Positions 20,031 through 32,831 of a stretch of 64,000 bases of DNA are shown here, one piece after another (the first letter of the stretch is position 1; every line of letters begins with the position of its first letter). Made by a program: the position numbers and the translations under genes. Under the pieces are notes generated by a model. That model made no database searches. It was not told the origin of the DNA and saw only the letters and a program-made list of their open reading frames with translations. Source of the DNA: Gentiana macrophylla (lineage: Eukaryota > Streptophyta > Magnoliopsida > Gentianales > Gentianaceae); assembly GCA_026214975.1 (NCBI GenBank), contig JAOBSW010000134.1, positions 62,001 through 126,000 on the forward strand, written 5' to 3'.

Positions 20031-21985
20031 TGTTGAAATAGTGTCCTAAACCCAATCGGGTGGACCGGATCCGACCTGGTCGGATCATTTCTACTATTTC
20101 TTTATGTTTATACATATATAAAATGGCTTTTATGTTATCATATATTTGTTCTTTTAAAGAACCAATTGCGAATTGTTATATGATAACGCCCTTAGTATTA
20201 AACTATGATAGAGAAACCATGATAGGCGATTATGGTTGATGAGATCTCTAATCACTTTAATAAGTTTGATACTTAAATGTCTCTAGGTCGATGTACTATT
20301 AAACAGGTATTGATAGTATAAACAAAGCTAGCACGATTAGATGTCTTCGTCTTTGTGGTTTGGGATAGATCTCATCTATCGAAGTGTAGACACTTGACCG
20401 TCGACGTGACGCGTGTATTGTAGAACGCGCGACGTTAAACCGACTCCACTTACACGGATAAGTGTCACACTATGTGACGGTTGTGTAATTATCCTTAAGA
20501 CCGAGTCTTCATGGCATCACGGTGTGGATTGACATACTTTGACACTATTGAGGTTTTCAGCCACGGGCGATCATGCGGTAGTGATTGGGTATGATATTGA
20601 AGCATGCAGAGAATACATGATTGGTCGTCTGGGAATCGCGATCCTATGATTGGGATCGAATATCCGAAAGGGCCTTCTTATAAGGAATGTCTACTACTCG
20701 TGAATCTTTGCAAAGTGGGAGTAAACGAGTTACTTCGAGAGAGCATGATATCCAGATTATAAGATACGGTCGTTGATGTTTTGACACTCGACTAACGATT
20801 GTATGGATATTATTACAATGATAGGATTGTAAGTTACACGGTAATCGCTTTCACATGAAAGGTAGTAGTCATTGCATTTGACTCTTCCGATGATTGGGGT
20901 CACGTGTGTTGCTAGACGCTATTCCGTGATCGTTAGGCATGAAGGGCATTTTCGTAATTTGCACTTTGTGTCTACGGTCAACATATTCGGAAGCCTATCG
21001 GGTCACACACATAAGAACATCTAGCCGGATTAAAATGTGGTTATAGATGATAACCAAATAAGGAAAGAATTTATCTCGTACTATAAAGGTTATAGTGGTA
21101 AATTAATATGGTGGTATGTATTTATTATGAATAAATTAAATACAAGATATTAATAGTATTACATTAATTAAAGAATATTCCGGATGCCAATTTATTGGCT
21201 AAGGGGCGCAATTTGTGTGTGTATATGATACACTTGGATTGTGCAATTTAATTAATAAGATTACCATATATTAATATAAGATATTGATTATTAAATATAT
21301 ATAGTCACATGCGTGACTTGCACTTGGAATGTGCTTGTGCACATTTGTTTTCAAGATATATGTATATAGATTTATATGTGTTATATATATGTGATATATA
21401 TACATGTGTAAATTGATTTATGGTAATAAAATAAAGATAGTCAATATTAGATATTGACAATATCTTGAGAATATTCAATATAAGATATTGACAATATCCT
21501 AGATTTATTTAATATAAATAAATGAGATAAATCAATCAATTATATTTTCCTTATTTTATTGGGAAAAGGTTTTCTTCTCCTCCACTCTAGTTGGGGCGCC
21601 CCTCTCACTATAAATAAGAGGTGGGTGTCAAGCTCTTTTGTACAACACAATTCCAAGAACTAATAGTTCTTGTGTAAAAATAGAGAGCATCCTATGTAGA
21701 GTTGGAGAGAGGGAAAAAGGCCGGTCTAGCAACCGGAGTTTTCCAATAGCAATCCATGATGGGATTCCGGCGGGCTGTTCGTGTGGACTGGCGGTAGAGG
21801 CCGAACACTTGGGCGGCTCTATGCAGAACTACTCTCCTTAGATGGTCAAAGCGTCGATCTTATAGACCAACCAAGGTAACCACCGTCTACTAGTTTATTT
21901 GTTTATTGCTTAAACGAAGTCGATTTTGGGTAAAAGGAAATCAAAATTTTGAATTCCGCTGCGTTCCCGCGTAGATTTCCTAACA
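20031..21985 (+). mobile_element. solo LTR (ACTGC target duplication)
   Basis: A 1,955-bp insertion in the transposase, flanked by ACTGC (20026-20030, 21986-21990), starting TGTTGAAATAG and ending TTTCCTAACA. TATAAATA lies at 21609-21616, about 370 bp before the right end, so U3-R-U5 reads on the plus strand. It is the same family as 35574-37478. No internal region or second LTR remains. Small frames inside have no recognisable product. Confidence 0.9.
21609..21616 (+). promoter_or_regulatory. TATA box of the ACTGC solo LTR
   Basis: TATAAATA preceded by a GC-rich stretch (GGGGCGCCCC) and followed by AAGAGGTGGG. The equivalent position in the sister LTR (about 37100-37110) reads CTAAAAATAGG, a weakened TATA. 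Confidence 0.55.
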
Positions 21986-22812
21986 ACTGCTACCCCCACA
22001 TTGTCATGAACTTGAATAGAAAATTCGGGAGCATGGGATATTGTCCATACACTTTCTAGGAAGCCGTGTATACATTTTCGGAAACGCGATTCAGAATATT
22101 ATTTCAAAAGATAACAGAGACGGATAGAAACCCAAACAAGACTGTTTCGCATTACCTGGAGAAGATTGGAATTGACAAATGGGCACGATCGTAATTTCTG
22201 AGTACACGTTACGCAATAATGACAAGAAAATATGCTGAAAGCTTTAACAACGTCATCAGGGATGCATATAAGATGAGTATCGTGAATCTCTTTGACCACA
22301 TCAGGGGAGTGTTGCAGCGTTGGTATTGTGAGAGGAGAGAACTTGCGGACTCATGTCGCACTGTGTTCGCCCCTGTACTTGAAGATTTCTTGAATGATGT
22401 TTCGCGTGCCAGAAGGAGTTTCACACTGCACAGGATCGACCTGGACCAGTTTCAAGTTGGGGACATTGATACTAGTGTGAAGGTAAATATTCTTACAAAG
22501 AAATGTTTTTGCAGGCAGTTTCAGGGACTTGAGTTGCGTACATGCTTGCGCTGCTATAAGTCAGCGCTGCGAGAGTCCGTACACTTATTGTTCTGATTAC
22601 TACAAAGCTGTATGTTTCCAACGTATATATGAAGGACGCGTTTTTCCTGTTCCAGTCGAGGATGATTGGATTGTTCCCGAATGGATTAGAACTCAACATT
22701 TTCCTCCGCCTGAGCCTAGATGAGGGAAGGAGGAGAAACATAGAGTACGGGAGCTAGGCGGGGCCGACCTAAGACCCTGAGGATTCCTTCTCAAGGTGAG
22801 CCTCCCGGTGCT
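21986..22812 (+). pseudogene. MULE 2 transposase, C-terminal part (interrupted)
   Basis: Resumes exactly where the first part stopped (CYPHIVMNLNRKFGS). It runs through YAESFNNVIRDAYKMSIVNL and WYCERRELADSC to a SWIM zinc finger (about 22495-22570): CFCRQFQGLELPCVHACAAI, with the CxC and CxH ligands present if a small frameshift is allowed. It ends EGRVFPVPVEDDWIVPEW, FPPPEPR. Stops at 22058 and 22191 and frameshifts make it dead. It is interrupted at 22812 by the AGGAC-flanked LTR element and finishes at 31981. Confidence 0.8.
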
Positions 22813-22817
22813 AGGAC

Positions 22818-24650
22818 TGTTAGTAATACCATCCGCAACGGAAGCGATTTATGGATCTAGATCTATATAATATGCGTAATAAAACAACTAGATCTATTCT
22901 ACAAGGGGGATGTAGATCATACCTCTTGAATCTCTAAATTCAAGTTGAAGAACCGCAAAGGATGAATGTGAAGATGTGAAGAGCACCACAGTCTTCCGAT
23001 CGTGTGATCCAAGCAACTCCCGGTGGAAGGAAATCCTCGTCTCGAATCCTTCCGATATGCTACCCGGAAAAATCTCCAAGATTTCTCCCTAATACCCCTT
23101 GGCCGAAAAATATTTTCTTCTCCTCTCTAAGAGGTGAAGTCGAATTATGTAGTGTGTTCTTTGGCTTGGGAGAACTCTCTTTATATAGGAGAGTAAAACT
23201 TAAGCCCCAAGGATTTTATAATTAATACAAAATCAATTATGATAATCCTATTAAATAAAAGATAATCCCAAAATATTCTAGAACAAATCTAGAATAATCT
23301 TTATCTTTATTTCTTACCATAAATATTTATCCAATAAATATTTTATGCACATGTCTTATTAATCACAAGAAAACTAATTTCTTGTTCCAAAAACATGCTT
23401 GGGGTCGAAAATCATCATCATTGACCTAGTCAATATGATTTATTTCCACACACACAATAATTGGGCCAAGATTATGGAAAATGTCTTTTCCACATATTTA
23501 ATTATTTAGCCCAACTAATTTAATAGTCCACTAAACAATTAATTCACATATCGTTTTAATAAAGTCCAACAAGAACTAAATTAATATTATTAGGATTCGA
23601 CGTCCGAGAATAGCTATGCTATATTGTGAGAGGCACGCCGGGACCATGGACTAATAATCGCGACTCCGATAAATCAAATAAATAATTATAGAATAATTAT
23701 ATTCGATAAATCAATCACAGAATATGCCACCATAATCCCGTGATCGCACTCCTCCGATTATGAGATTATATTTATCTCCTCACGAGAATAATAATAAGCG
23801 CCCATTGATATAATCATTACATATGGATTAATCCTCCATAGATCTGCTCATTCTAAATCGGAAGTTACCGTTAACCCTTTTAGAACCTCTTATCCTTATT
23901 TACCATTAACCCCCTAGTGATCAATTAATTCATACAACTCACTGGTGATCAATCAGTGTGATATGAACTCCATGGATCGATCAGTTTCTAGGATTAACAA
24001 ATAAGAGGAATCGTTTCATCTACTTCCATAAATGGAAGGAATTGATTCCGTGATCCGTGATAACACGGACTACTCACTCAATCCAAAAGACAATGCCAAG
24101 ATGGGGTAATTCGGACCACGGACTCGGTGTAATCCTTAACCGTCAAGTCAAACTTCACACGATTCAAGCGGTTGATCGTGATCACCTCAGATTAAGATAT
24201 ATCCATAAATATGATCATCCATTGATTCGATAAGACTTTCGATTACGGAATTATATCGTGAACTCTAATCAAATCGGTCCAAATTCTATACGACATATCT
24301 ATCATATATAAATGCCCCATTAGGTTCTCTTAACCGAAAGTCGGATAAGACAATCACACCAACCGTGTTCGGGCGCATTAATAGCACGTTAAAGGAGAGA
24401 CCCGATACTCTCGATTAACTTCACTACGGGCTAATTGTATTTTAAGTACATCTTCACTAACTCAATCCTCCCGTGTATATACCATACACCGAGTTAAGTG
24501 ATTACATAAACGATATACTTAGGGTTTTTTCAGTAGTGTAAATACTATTGTCACATCGGTGATTATGAGAATAATAAATATGAATAATAACGTCAATTCA
24601 TTTATTAAATAAAACAATTACAAAATTGTCTTTCGGCATCACACCTAACA
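22818..24650 (-). repeat. element A LTR (3' LTR of the minus-strand element)
   Basis: 1,833 bp, TGTTAGTAATACC ... CACACCTAACA on the plus strand. Reading on the minus strand, a TATATAAAGAGAG promoter-like word lies near 23175-23190. It is followed on its right (24651-24665) by CTCCCACTTGCA, the reverse complement of the polypurine tract. Confidence 0.9.
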
Positions 24651-27530
24651 ATCTCCCACTTGCACGAAAGCATGTGATTAATTGTTTTAGAGCACACCCT
24701 ATTATTTAAACTACAACAAACTACATCTCCCACTTGCTCTAAAGCAATGGAGACTCATCCCGTATTCTAGTACCCATTAAGCATATCATAACCATTTTGA
24801 TTCCAAAGTACACTCCGAGTATGCCGTCGTAGGATAGGTCGTTGACTCGGTGAGTACCTACATCTAAATGTCATGGGTCTTAATGATTAGTCAGTTGTCG
24901 GCTCGAGACGATCCGTAGAATCAAACGTTACCGGTCCATCAAATCATGTGGTACCGAGTAAACATCGAGCCGAGATCGATTTAACGATCATCCTCAATCG
25001 ACTTAAAGTCAAAATCGATTGTATCACACATATCCAAGTTCACACATGAATATGTCCGCATATTGTTCCTCGTTCTCTTCAAGATACTAAAGGACATACT
25101 AAACTTGCTTTGTTAACCGCCGAATCTAAGATTCGATCAAAGTTGACGCTCAATAACCCGACCATCTCTTACTAGAAAGAGAATCTATCCCATTTCTCTT
25201 GATCCGAAGATTTAGAGAGTCATTCCCGAGGCATAGGGTAGAACTTCCTCGTTGAATGTTGCATACACAGTTGCATCATCTTAACCAATAAGATGGATGG
25301 GAAACCGGTGGATCGATTCTAATGAATTCGACCGAGTCAAACTCTTAAGAATGTTGTCCAAATCTCTATTGCAGAGAATTGTGGCATTGTCGATTCGACT
25401 TCAGATAACACACCCATGTTGATTCCAATCGTGCAAAGTGTTATCCTTCACAAACACTAATATATATATTCACTCATCAGTACTAAAATTGATATCCAGT
25501 CTACAAAAGACTTATCAATATTTCGTCAAATCCACATATTGTAGAAATATATGACTTCCAATGACCGAGAGGTTTGCTTTTTATCCACAAAGGACATAAG
25601 CCTTGACAGTCATCCCGTCATGAGTTCATAAGTCAATACCTTCTTCGCTTCGAATGAATCCAGACTCCGCTTGTTTGGCAAGAAAGTCTCAGTGGAATCA
25701 CCCCTATTTTCTCGCTTTTGAACGAAATCATGCAATACCGAACTCATTCTACTCTTTTCCATGTAGATCCAATTTACTCCCACTGGGCCTAAGACGCAGG
25801 TGGTTCTACAAGAGTATGAACAATTGGAGTACCGAACTCCATTTCACAGGTTATGGCTATTAAAACCAACCTCTATTATCGTAATCATATATCGCTTCAC
25901 AAAAGAGCCATAGGTCATCAATCGATCCTCGGACTACAAAGTCCGCGAACCCGTAATGGGTAATGGATAAACCATACTCCCACTACATTCGGGTGGATCA
26001 AATTTCGATCTAGTTTAGTAGTATTTAGTGTTATCACCAACAACCGATGTTGGATGTGGTCCGATTTTAATCGATTAGTAACTACCTTGAGTAAACGTCA
26101 TCGCAAGGTTTAAGGTTTTACTTGTTCATAGACTCTATCGTAAAGGACGCAACAAAGATAAATCGTCCCTTCCCGATTTCATGAATCTTATAACAAACCT
26201 TTTTTCTCAATGCTACAAGATATAGAACGATTGGTCATCGACCGAACGTGTTCGCGAAATTTCGAGACCTACCTTCAAGCACCGTGTGCTAAATGCTTAT
26301 ATTTACGTATGGGGTGAACCGAATCCACACCTTATCCGTAAATTCCAAAGCATATTCTAGGTAGACTTCTCGGTCTTACATTTCAATGTAAACCGTTATT
26401 TCACTTCCAATATCTTTATTGAGTTAAGCAAGTGTATTGTAGCACGGCTAAAAAAACTATATAAGGCAATTTAACGGTTTCTCACTTAGTGAAAACATTT
26501 CACTATGAGGCAAAGCCGAGCATCACCCCTAGGACTATGTGATGGCCCATTTTCGAGTATAGAATACTCTATCTCTCATTGAAAACAGAGAAACCTCAAA
26601 ATATTTTGGATAAACTTACCGGAGTGTTTGAATAGTTATCGGACAAGAAGTCACTACTCGGAAGCTCCTACTAGCTTGTATCTTTCATCGACTCAAGGTC
26701 GTCATAAATAAGCTATGTTACTTTATAACCATTATCCTTTCCCGATTGAAAGGAAACTTTAGTCATTGAACCTTTGAGACAATATAACCAGATCGTAGGA
26801 GAAAGGAATCACCCCGAGCCGCCTTCTTGAGTTGTCTTTTAGGGACTATGCACTAACTATGGAATATGAAGAAGCGTTTATCTAAATATAGAAACCAATT
26901 GCTTTTAATGGTTCTTTAAGATGTGTTTTATATACATATTTCAATTAGATTGTAAGTGGTTTTGACTTTATCAAACAAAAGTCCGAGTCTAGGATTCAGT
27001 ATTTACAAATGGTATATTCACTTTCTATACGACAAACAAATTATCGAATAGAAGGTAAATCCATTCGCTCCAACGAATCTTAAACAGAAAAAAATAAATC
27101 TTCTGCGATATCCAAGGATTGAATCCGAGATTCATTTCCTCATATCACTCCCACTATTCTAGCTAAAATTAATCGCCCGTTGTTTACTCTTTTAATCGTT
27201 AAATGCACCGCTTGCTTTGTTCTTCCAAAGAACTCACCTCAAGAAAATCGCCAAGGATTCATAGGTTGGTGATCCGAAATCACTATCCTTATCCTATGAT
27301 TTTCAGTTTATTAATTTTCGGTTTAGCCTTAAAATCAACTCAGTTTTAGATGACTAACACTCTTAGACATACTCTCCCATTCTTGACTTTCCGTAAATGG
27401 AAACAGTTTTGAACTAGCGATTCGTGTGAGTAGACACTACTCTTGAACCGTGGGATGTCTATTTCGAGTGTTACTTGTCGGGACTTCTCGGATTTTCTAA
27501 TATACTAGAAGAATAACAAATCATAACATT

Positions 27531-27925
27531 AAAGCTCCCACTAGTTTATCGGTTCCAAATACCGTCTAACGAGAAATGCTTTATTTTTATGAATTTCCGA
27601 TTTTTTCGATTAGAAAATCTTTCGTACATAGTTCTATTGTTTCCAGAAAAACAACAAATCATAGAAACTCCCACTAGTTCATCGATTCCAAATATCGTCT
27701 AACTAGCAACATTTCATGACTTTCCGGTTTTTCAATTAGAACGGTTACGTGTGTAGTCAGTTACACTTTTCTAATGTTCTAGAAAAACAACAAATCATAA
27801 AGCTCCCACTAGTTCATCGATTCCAAATATCGTCCAACTAGTAACACTTCATGATTTTCCAATTTTTCAATTAGAAAATTACTCGTGTAATTACTACATA
27901 CTCAAAATTCACTAGAAGAATTTCA
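27531..27925 (-). repeat. 133-135-bp tandem array in element A
   Basis: Three units start at 27531, 27664 and 27799, each with CTCCCACTAGTT, ATCG, TTCCAAATA and CGTC in the same order. The equivalent arrays are at about 45060-45440 (copy B) and 63769-64000 (copy C). Confidence 0.85.
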
Positions 27926-28551
27926 AAGTCCGAGATCACCTTTGGTCAAACTAAGTTTGTCTTCCGCTTGACACGAATGACACTAAAGTGACATACCTAT
28001 ATGTCACTCTGGTTTTTAAAAGGCTTAAGAGAAAATATCTCTTTCGAAAAATAATTGCATTATCGATTAACTAGTTCAACGTCCTAGTTACTTTCCACTT
28101 TTTAACAAAGTCATTACTAGTCAATTAAATTTTAAGCAATTTAGTAAAGGATATAATGTCAGTAAATAAAATGACATGTATTAATTCAAGTTTAACACTA
28201 CTATATTTTATTTTAGGAATTGTAAACTAAAATTAAGTCTACTCTACCATTCCAAGGTTTTAACTCTCAGATCTCAAAGTCGCCGCTAGTAAGGTGTCAA
28301 AGAGATGACGGTTAAATCGAGACAATCTCATCAATGAATAACTTGTGAGAATCGGACATCCCACGAGAATCGAACATCCCTTTATTCATTGACTACCTTC
28401 CTTTTTCAGCCTAGATATTTCCAAAAATACCCATGATGAGTGTGACCTACTATATCGGATCTCTTAGGTACGCCCGAGTATGCCGTCTTAGGATAGGTCG
28501 TTGACCCGACGAGTACCCGTAAATCCTATCCTTTCGGAGACCAAGCCATGA

Positions 28552-28734
28552 ATGTTGATAGGGGCGAACACCATCCTTAGGGGACGAAATCAAAGCGCCG
28601 AGGCGCCACCCTTCTCTCACTTACTTGTATCTATAGTAGAGGCCGTGGGGTTGGCTGTCGCCTCCCCCGCTCCCACTCAATATTTTGGAAGTGGTGGTAG
28701 GTTAACTAACCACGTCTTTTTGATGTTAACATAA
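28552..28734 (+). other. 60-codon antisense frame conserved in copies A and B
   Basis: Reads MLIGANTILRGRNQ ... VEAVGLAVASPAPTQ ... NHVFLMLT on the strand opposite to the element. Copy B has a frame of almost the same length and sequence at 42419-42604 on its opposite strand, with two compensating small indels near the start. No known family. Could be chance conservation of a GC-rich block, so it is not called a gene. Confidence 0.35.
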
Positions 28735-30199
28735 AAGCACATCAAATCAAGGATTCCGAATGGTGTCGGTAACGTAGGCAAGCCTACCCGCCCTATTCGT
28801 TGGAACATATGTGATGAGCCGGACGAAATCGGGTCAAGAGAGCCCTATTGAGATTAGAAGGAATCACCGCTCCGCTCTCGGTTTGGCTTAGTCTTGCCGG
28901 ACCCCGTGCATACATCACACTAGGAGGGTTAAGTCGTTTGAGCGGCTCGATTGACCACCCAACCTAAAGGCGAACCGCTTTTATCCAAGATTTATTGTTC
29001 TTTTACCATCATTCAATCTCGTAGACACTACGAATTGAAAACGTGATCTCGCTTTGACTTTAAGGCGGTTCACCGAACACACACGAAAGGCTAACGATTT
29101 CATAACCCGTCCTCGGATCTTTAATTAGTTACTAAATTAATTAATTACCACGATTAATTAAATTTCAACTAATTACACGAGTTTGTATACATGCCTATTT
29201 TAATTACCAAAATTAAAATTCTACATGTATGCATGGAGTGGATTTATGATATGATGCATGTCATGGCAATTCCGATTTTATATCTATTTTATGATCAAAC
29301 ACATAAAAAATAAATTGCGGAAAATTTAAACACCGAGATGGATCGTTGGCACCCCCGTATCTAATCTATTAGAAAATAAAAACCAAAACCCTAACTAGGG
29401 TTTACTACTTTCTAACTAAATCTGCAGCTGTACGAACTCTTCGATGATCGGCATACGAAACGGACTCGGATCGGGACGAAACTTTCCAGATCTTTTCTTC
29501 ACTCCTTGAACTTCAATATGGACGGTTGGATCGGATTTTTGACTTACCAATTTTCTCCAGTAAACCGCCAAACTAGCTGCTGAATCTGACTTTGACTGCA
29601 CTGCATCAAGGACTTCCTGAGGCAGATCGGGAATCGAGATGAATTCCGATCGACCTGAAATTTTTATGGTACGTCCAAAACTCCAAGTTGAGCAATCTGA
29701 ACGGTCGGATTTGATTTTCAACGGTCCAAACTCTCCCAGAAAATCGAGGAAGTCACAGATAGTGTTTCTGTGAATCCTGCGTTTTTCTGTTACAGCAGCC
29801 TCTTCGCAGCATCAAACGGATATCGAAACGGACTCTGATCGACGCCAAAATTTGTGGAGTTGATCATCATCTTCTAATCTTGATTCTGACCGGAGGGATC
29901 TTCGTTTCAACGGTTCGATCAACGGGAAACACGAAATAACTAAACAGCTACTAAACAGATCTATTTTCTGGAAATTAAAATTGCAATAAAAAAGAATTAC
30001 ATAATTTCCTATACTCATATGGACGAATTTTTATCGTTTATATGAGTTTACAATAGATCTAACGGGTAAACAGTGCCAACCCCAATCCATCTCTTCAACC
30101 ACGACATTCATAAGCATAAAAAATAAGAATAACATGCGTCGGCCCTATCTTTAAAAAAAAATTGGGACAAAAAATCTACATGTTTTACCACTCCTAGAT

Positions 30200-31975
30200 C
30201 TAATATTATGCGTAATAAAACAACTAGATCTATTCTACAAGGGGGATGTAGATCATACCTCTTGAATCTCTAAATTCAAGTTGAAGAACCGCAAAGGATG
30301 AATGTGAAGATGTGAAGAGCACCACGATCTTCCGATCGTGTGATCCAAGCAACTCCGGTGGAAGGAAATCAGCCGTCTCGAATCCTTCCGATATGCTACC
30401 GGAAAAATCTCCAAGATTTCTCCCTAATACCCCTTGGCCGAAAAATATTTTCTTCTCCTCTCTAAGAGGTGAAGTCGAATTATGTAGTGTGTTCTTTGGT
30501 TTTATAACTCTCTTTATATATGAGAAGTAAAACTTAGTTCGCAAGATTTTATAATTAATACAAAATCAATTATGATAATCCTATTAAATAAAAGATAATC
30601 CCAAAATATTCTAGAACAAATCTAGAATAATCTTTATCTTTATTTCTTACCATAAATATTTATCCAATAAATATTTTACGCACATGTCTTATTAATCACA
30701 AGAAAACTAATTTCTTGTTCCAAAAACATGCTTGGGGTCGAAAATCATCATCATTGACCTAGTCAATATGATTTTATTTCACACACACAATAATTGAAGT
30801 AAGATTATGGAAAATGTCTTTTCCACATATTTAATTATTTAAATTTAACTAATTTAATAGTCACTAAACAATTAATTCACATATCGTTTTAATAAAGTCA
30901 ACAAGAACTAAATTAATATTATTAGGATTCGACGTCCGAGAATAGCTATGCTATATTAGAGAAGCACGTCGGGACCATGGACTAATAATCAATGGCTCCG
31001 ATAAATCAAATAAATAATTATAGAATAATTATATTCGATAAATCAATCACAGAATATGCCACCATAATCCGTGATCGCACTCCTCCGATTATGAGATTAT
31101 ATTTATCTCCTCACGAGAATAATAATAAGCGTCCATTGATATAATCATTACATATGGATTAATCCTCCATAGATCGCTCATTCTAAATCGGGAAGTTACC
31201 GTTAACCCTTTTAGAACCTCTTATCCTTATTTACCATTAACCCCTAGTGATCAATTAATTCATACAACTCACTTTGGTGATCAATCGATTGTGATATGAA
31301 CTCCATGGATCGATCGGTTTTAGGATTAACAAATAAGGAATCGTCTCATCTACTTCCATAAATGGAAGGAATGGATTCCAGATCGTGATAAACACGGACT
31401 ACTCACTCAATCCAAGACAATGCCAAGATGGGGTAATTCGGACTACGGACTCAGTGTAATCTTAACCGTCAAGTCAAACTTCATACCGATTCAAGCGGTT
31501 GATCGTGATCACCTCGGGATTAAGATATATCCATAAATATGATCATCCATTGATTCGATAAGACTTTCGATTACGGAATTATATCGTGAACTCTAATCAA
31601 ATCGGTCCAAATTCTATCGACATATCTATCATATATAAATGCCCCATTAGGTTCTCTTAACCGAAAGTCCGGATAAGACAATCACACCAAGCGTGTTCAG
31701 GCGCATTAATAGCACGTTAAAGAGAGACCCGATACTCGATTAACTTCACTACGGGCTAATTGTATTTTAAGTACATCTTCACTAACTCAATCCTCCCGTG
31801 TATATACCATACACCGAGTTAAGTGATTACATAAACGATATACTTAGGGTTTTCTGTAGTGTAAATACTATTGTCACATCGGTGATTATGAGAATAATAA
31901 ATATGAATAATAACGTCAATTCATTTATTAAATAAAACAAATACAAAAATTGTCTTTCGGGCATCACACCTAACA
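30200..31975 (-). repeat. element A LTR (5' LTR of the minus-strand element), truncated
   Basis: About 1,776 bp. Compared with the other LTR it lacks the outer 50 bases or so (the TGTTAGTAATACC end) and the neighbouring primer-binding site. The break falls at a short shared AATATTA/AATAT. The rest matches 22870-24650 with many small indels. Confidence 0.85.
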
Positions 31976-31980
31976 AGGAC

Positions 31981-32091
31981 TAGCAGGATGCCTACTGAGA
32001 GGACAAACCCAGGTTCCGGTAGGAATTGCTCGAATTGCAGTAACCCCGGACAAAGAATTAATAGATGTCCCACTCATGCTGTTCCTCATTG
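31981..32091 (+). pseudogene. MULE 2 transposase, terminal zinc knuckle
   Basis: The last coding stretch after the AGGAC duplication. The frame has RMPTERTNPGSGRNC then CSNCSNPGQRINRC and ends AVPH stop. This is a CX2CX4HX4C knuckle in which the His is Gln, so zinc binding is doubtful. Zinc knuckles are common at this position in MULE transposases, and MULE 1 has an intact one. Confidence 0.75.
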
Positions 32092-32828
32092 AATAAATCT
32101 CTATTTCAGTATGTGTTGATGTTAATTTTGTAAGCCATCACGATTGTAACAGACATTTTTATTATTCCGCTTGTTCCCTTTTTTTATGACCGTGCCATAC
32201 TGTTTTAACGTAAAATTTGTCATTTTTTAGAAGAACATATGTAATCATATGATGAATCAAACTAATCAGATATCTAACTAGAAGAGAAGAAAATGCACAC
32301 AGAAACAGAAATGCTATCGTGTAGTCATAACTATATCAGCATCAAACAAGAAGAACTGTAGAGTTGTCATCTCAAGTTGACAAGCAGTTTTTTACTAGTC
32401 ATTATGCGTTTAATTTATATTGTTTTAATAAAATTACACCGCAACTTGTAAAAACATCTTCTTAATGAAAGGAAACATAGATAATAATACGGTTTGGTAA
32501 AAACGAACACACAATTTAAGAAACGACTGCCATTTTGCATTAAAAACATAAAAAAGCAACTCGAAAACATGACAACTTTTATTAAACGACAAGAAACCAG
32601 TACGTAAACATTTCTTCATTAAATGAATTTTATTAAACGACAAGGAACCGTACGTAACCATAAACAACTTTTATTAAATGACAACATTTTTATTGAAAGG
32701 AAACAGAGACATATATGCAACTCGATGAAAATTACAACGCGGTAACTTTCTTCATTGTACATGTAGGGAAACATAACTCAATGACCTCACACACAAATTT
32801 GTAAAAGCAAACAATAAATACGATAAAA
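32092..32828. other. MULE 2 centre, 3' ends of two convergent genes
   Basis: No coding sequence recognised. 32570-32700 contains four copies of a TTTTATTAAACGACAA-like word, giving a minus-strand frame (32434-32667) without known domain. Confidence 0.5.
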
Positions 32829-32831
32829 TAC

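Larger units (their letters stand above)
24651..30199 (-). other. element A internal region, non-coding
   Basis: About 5.5 kb without recognisable protein. Features: the polypurine tract (minus strand) at 24651-24664; a GC-rich block at 28440-29040, also present in copy B; a three-unit tandem array at 27531-27925. The frame 29416-29721 (minus, 101 codons) lies near the 5' end where gag would sit, but shows no gag motif and is not conserved as a long frame in copy B (40870-41640). Confidence 0.75.
22818..31975 (-). mobile_element. non-coding LTR element A (LARD-like), AGGAC target duplication
   Basis: A 9,158-bp element flanked by AGGAC (22813-22817, 31976-31980). LTRs of about 1.83 kb lie at both ends and the order of parts shows minus orientation. 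The internal 5.5 kb has no gag, protease, integrase, RT or RNase H on either strand; only frames of up to 101 codons without domains. This fits a large retrotransposon derivative that depends on proteins made elsewhere. Copies B (38361-55602) and C (59080-64000) are the same family. The primer-binding site has been deleted in this copy, so it can no longer start reverse transcription. Confidence 0.85.

Noticed and set aside
29416..29721. Possible gag of the non-coding LTR family (101 codons, minus)
   Set aside because: No gag motif or zinc knuckle, and the matching DNA in copy B does not keep this long frame.
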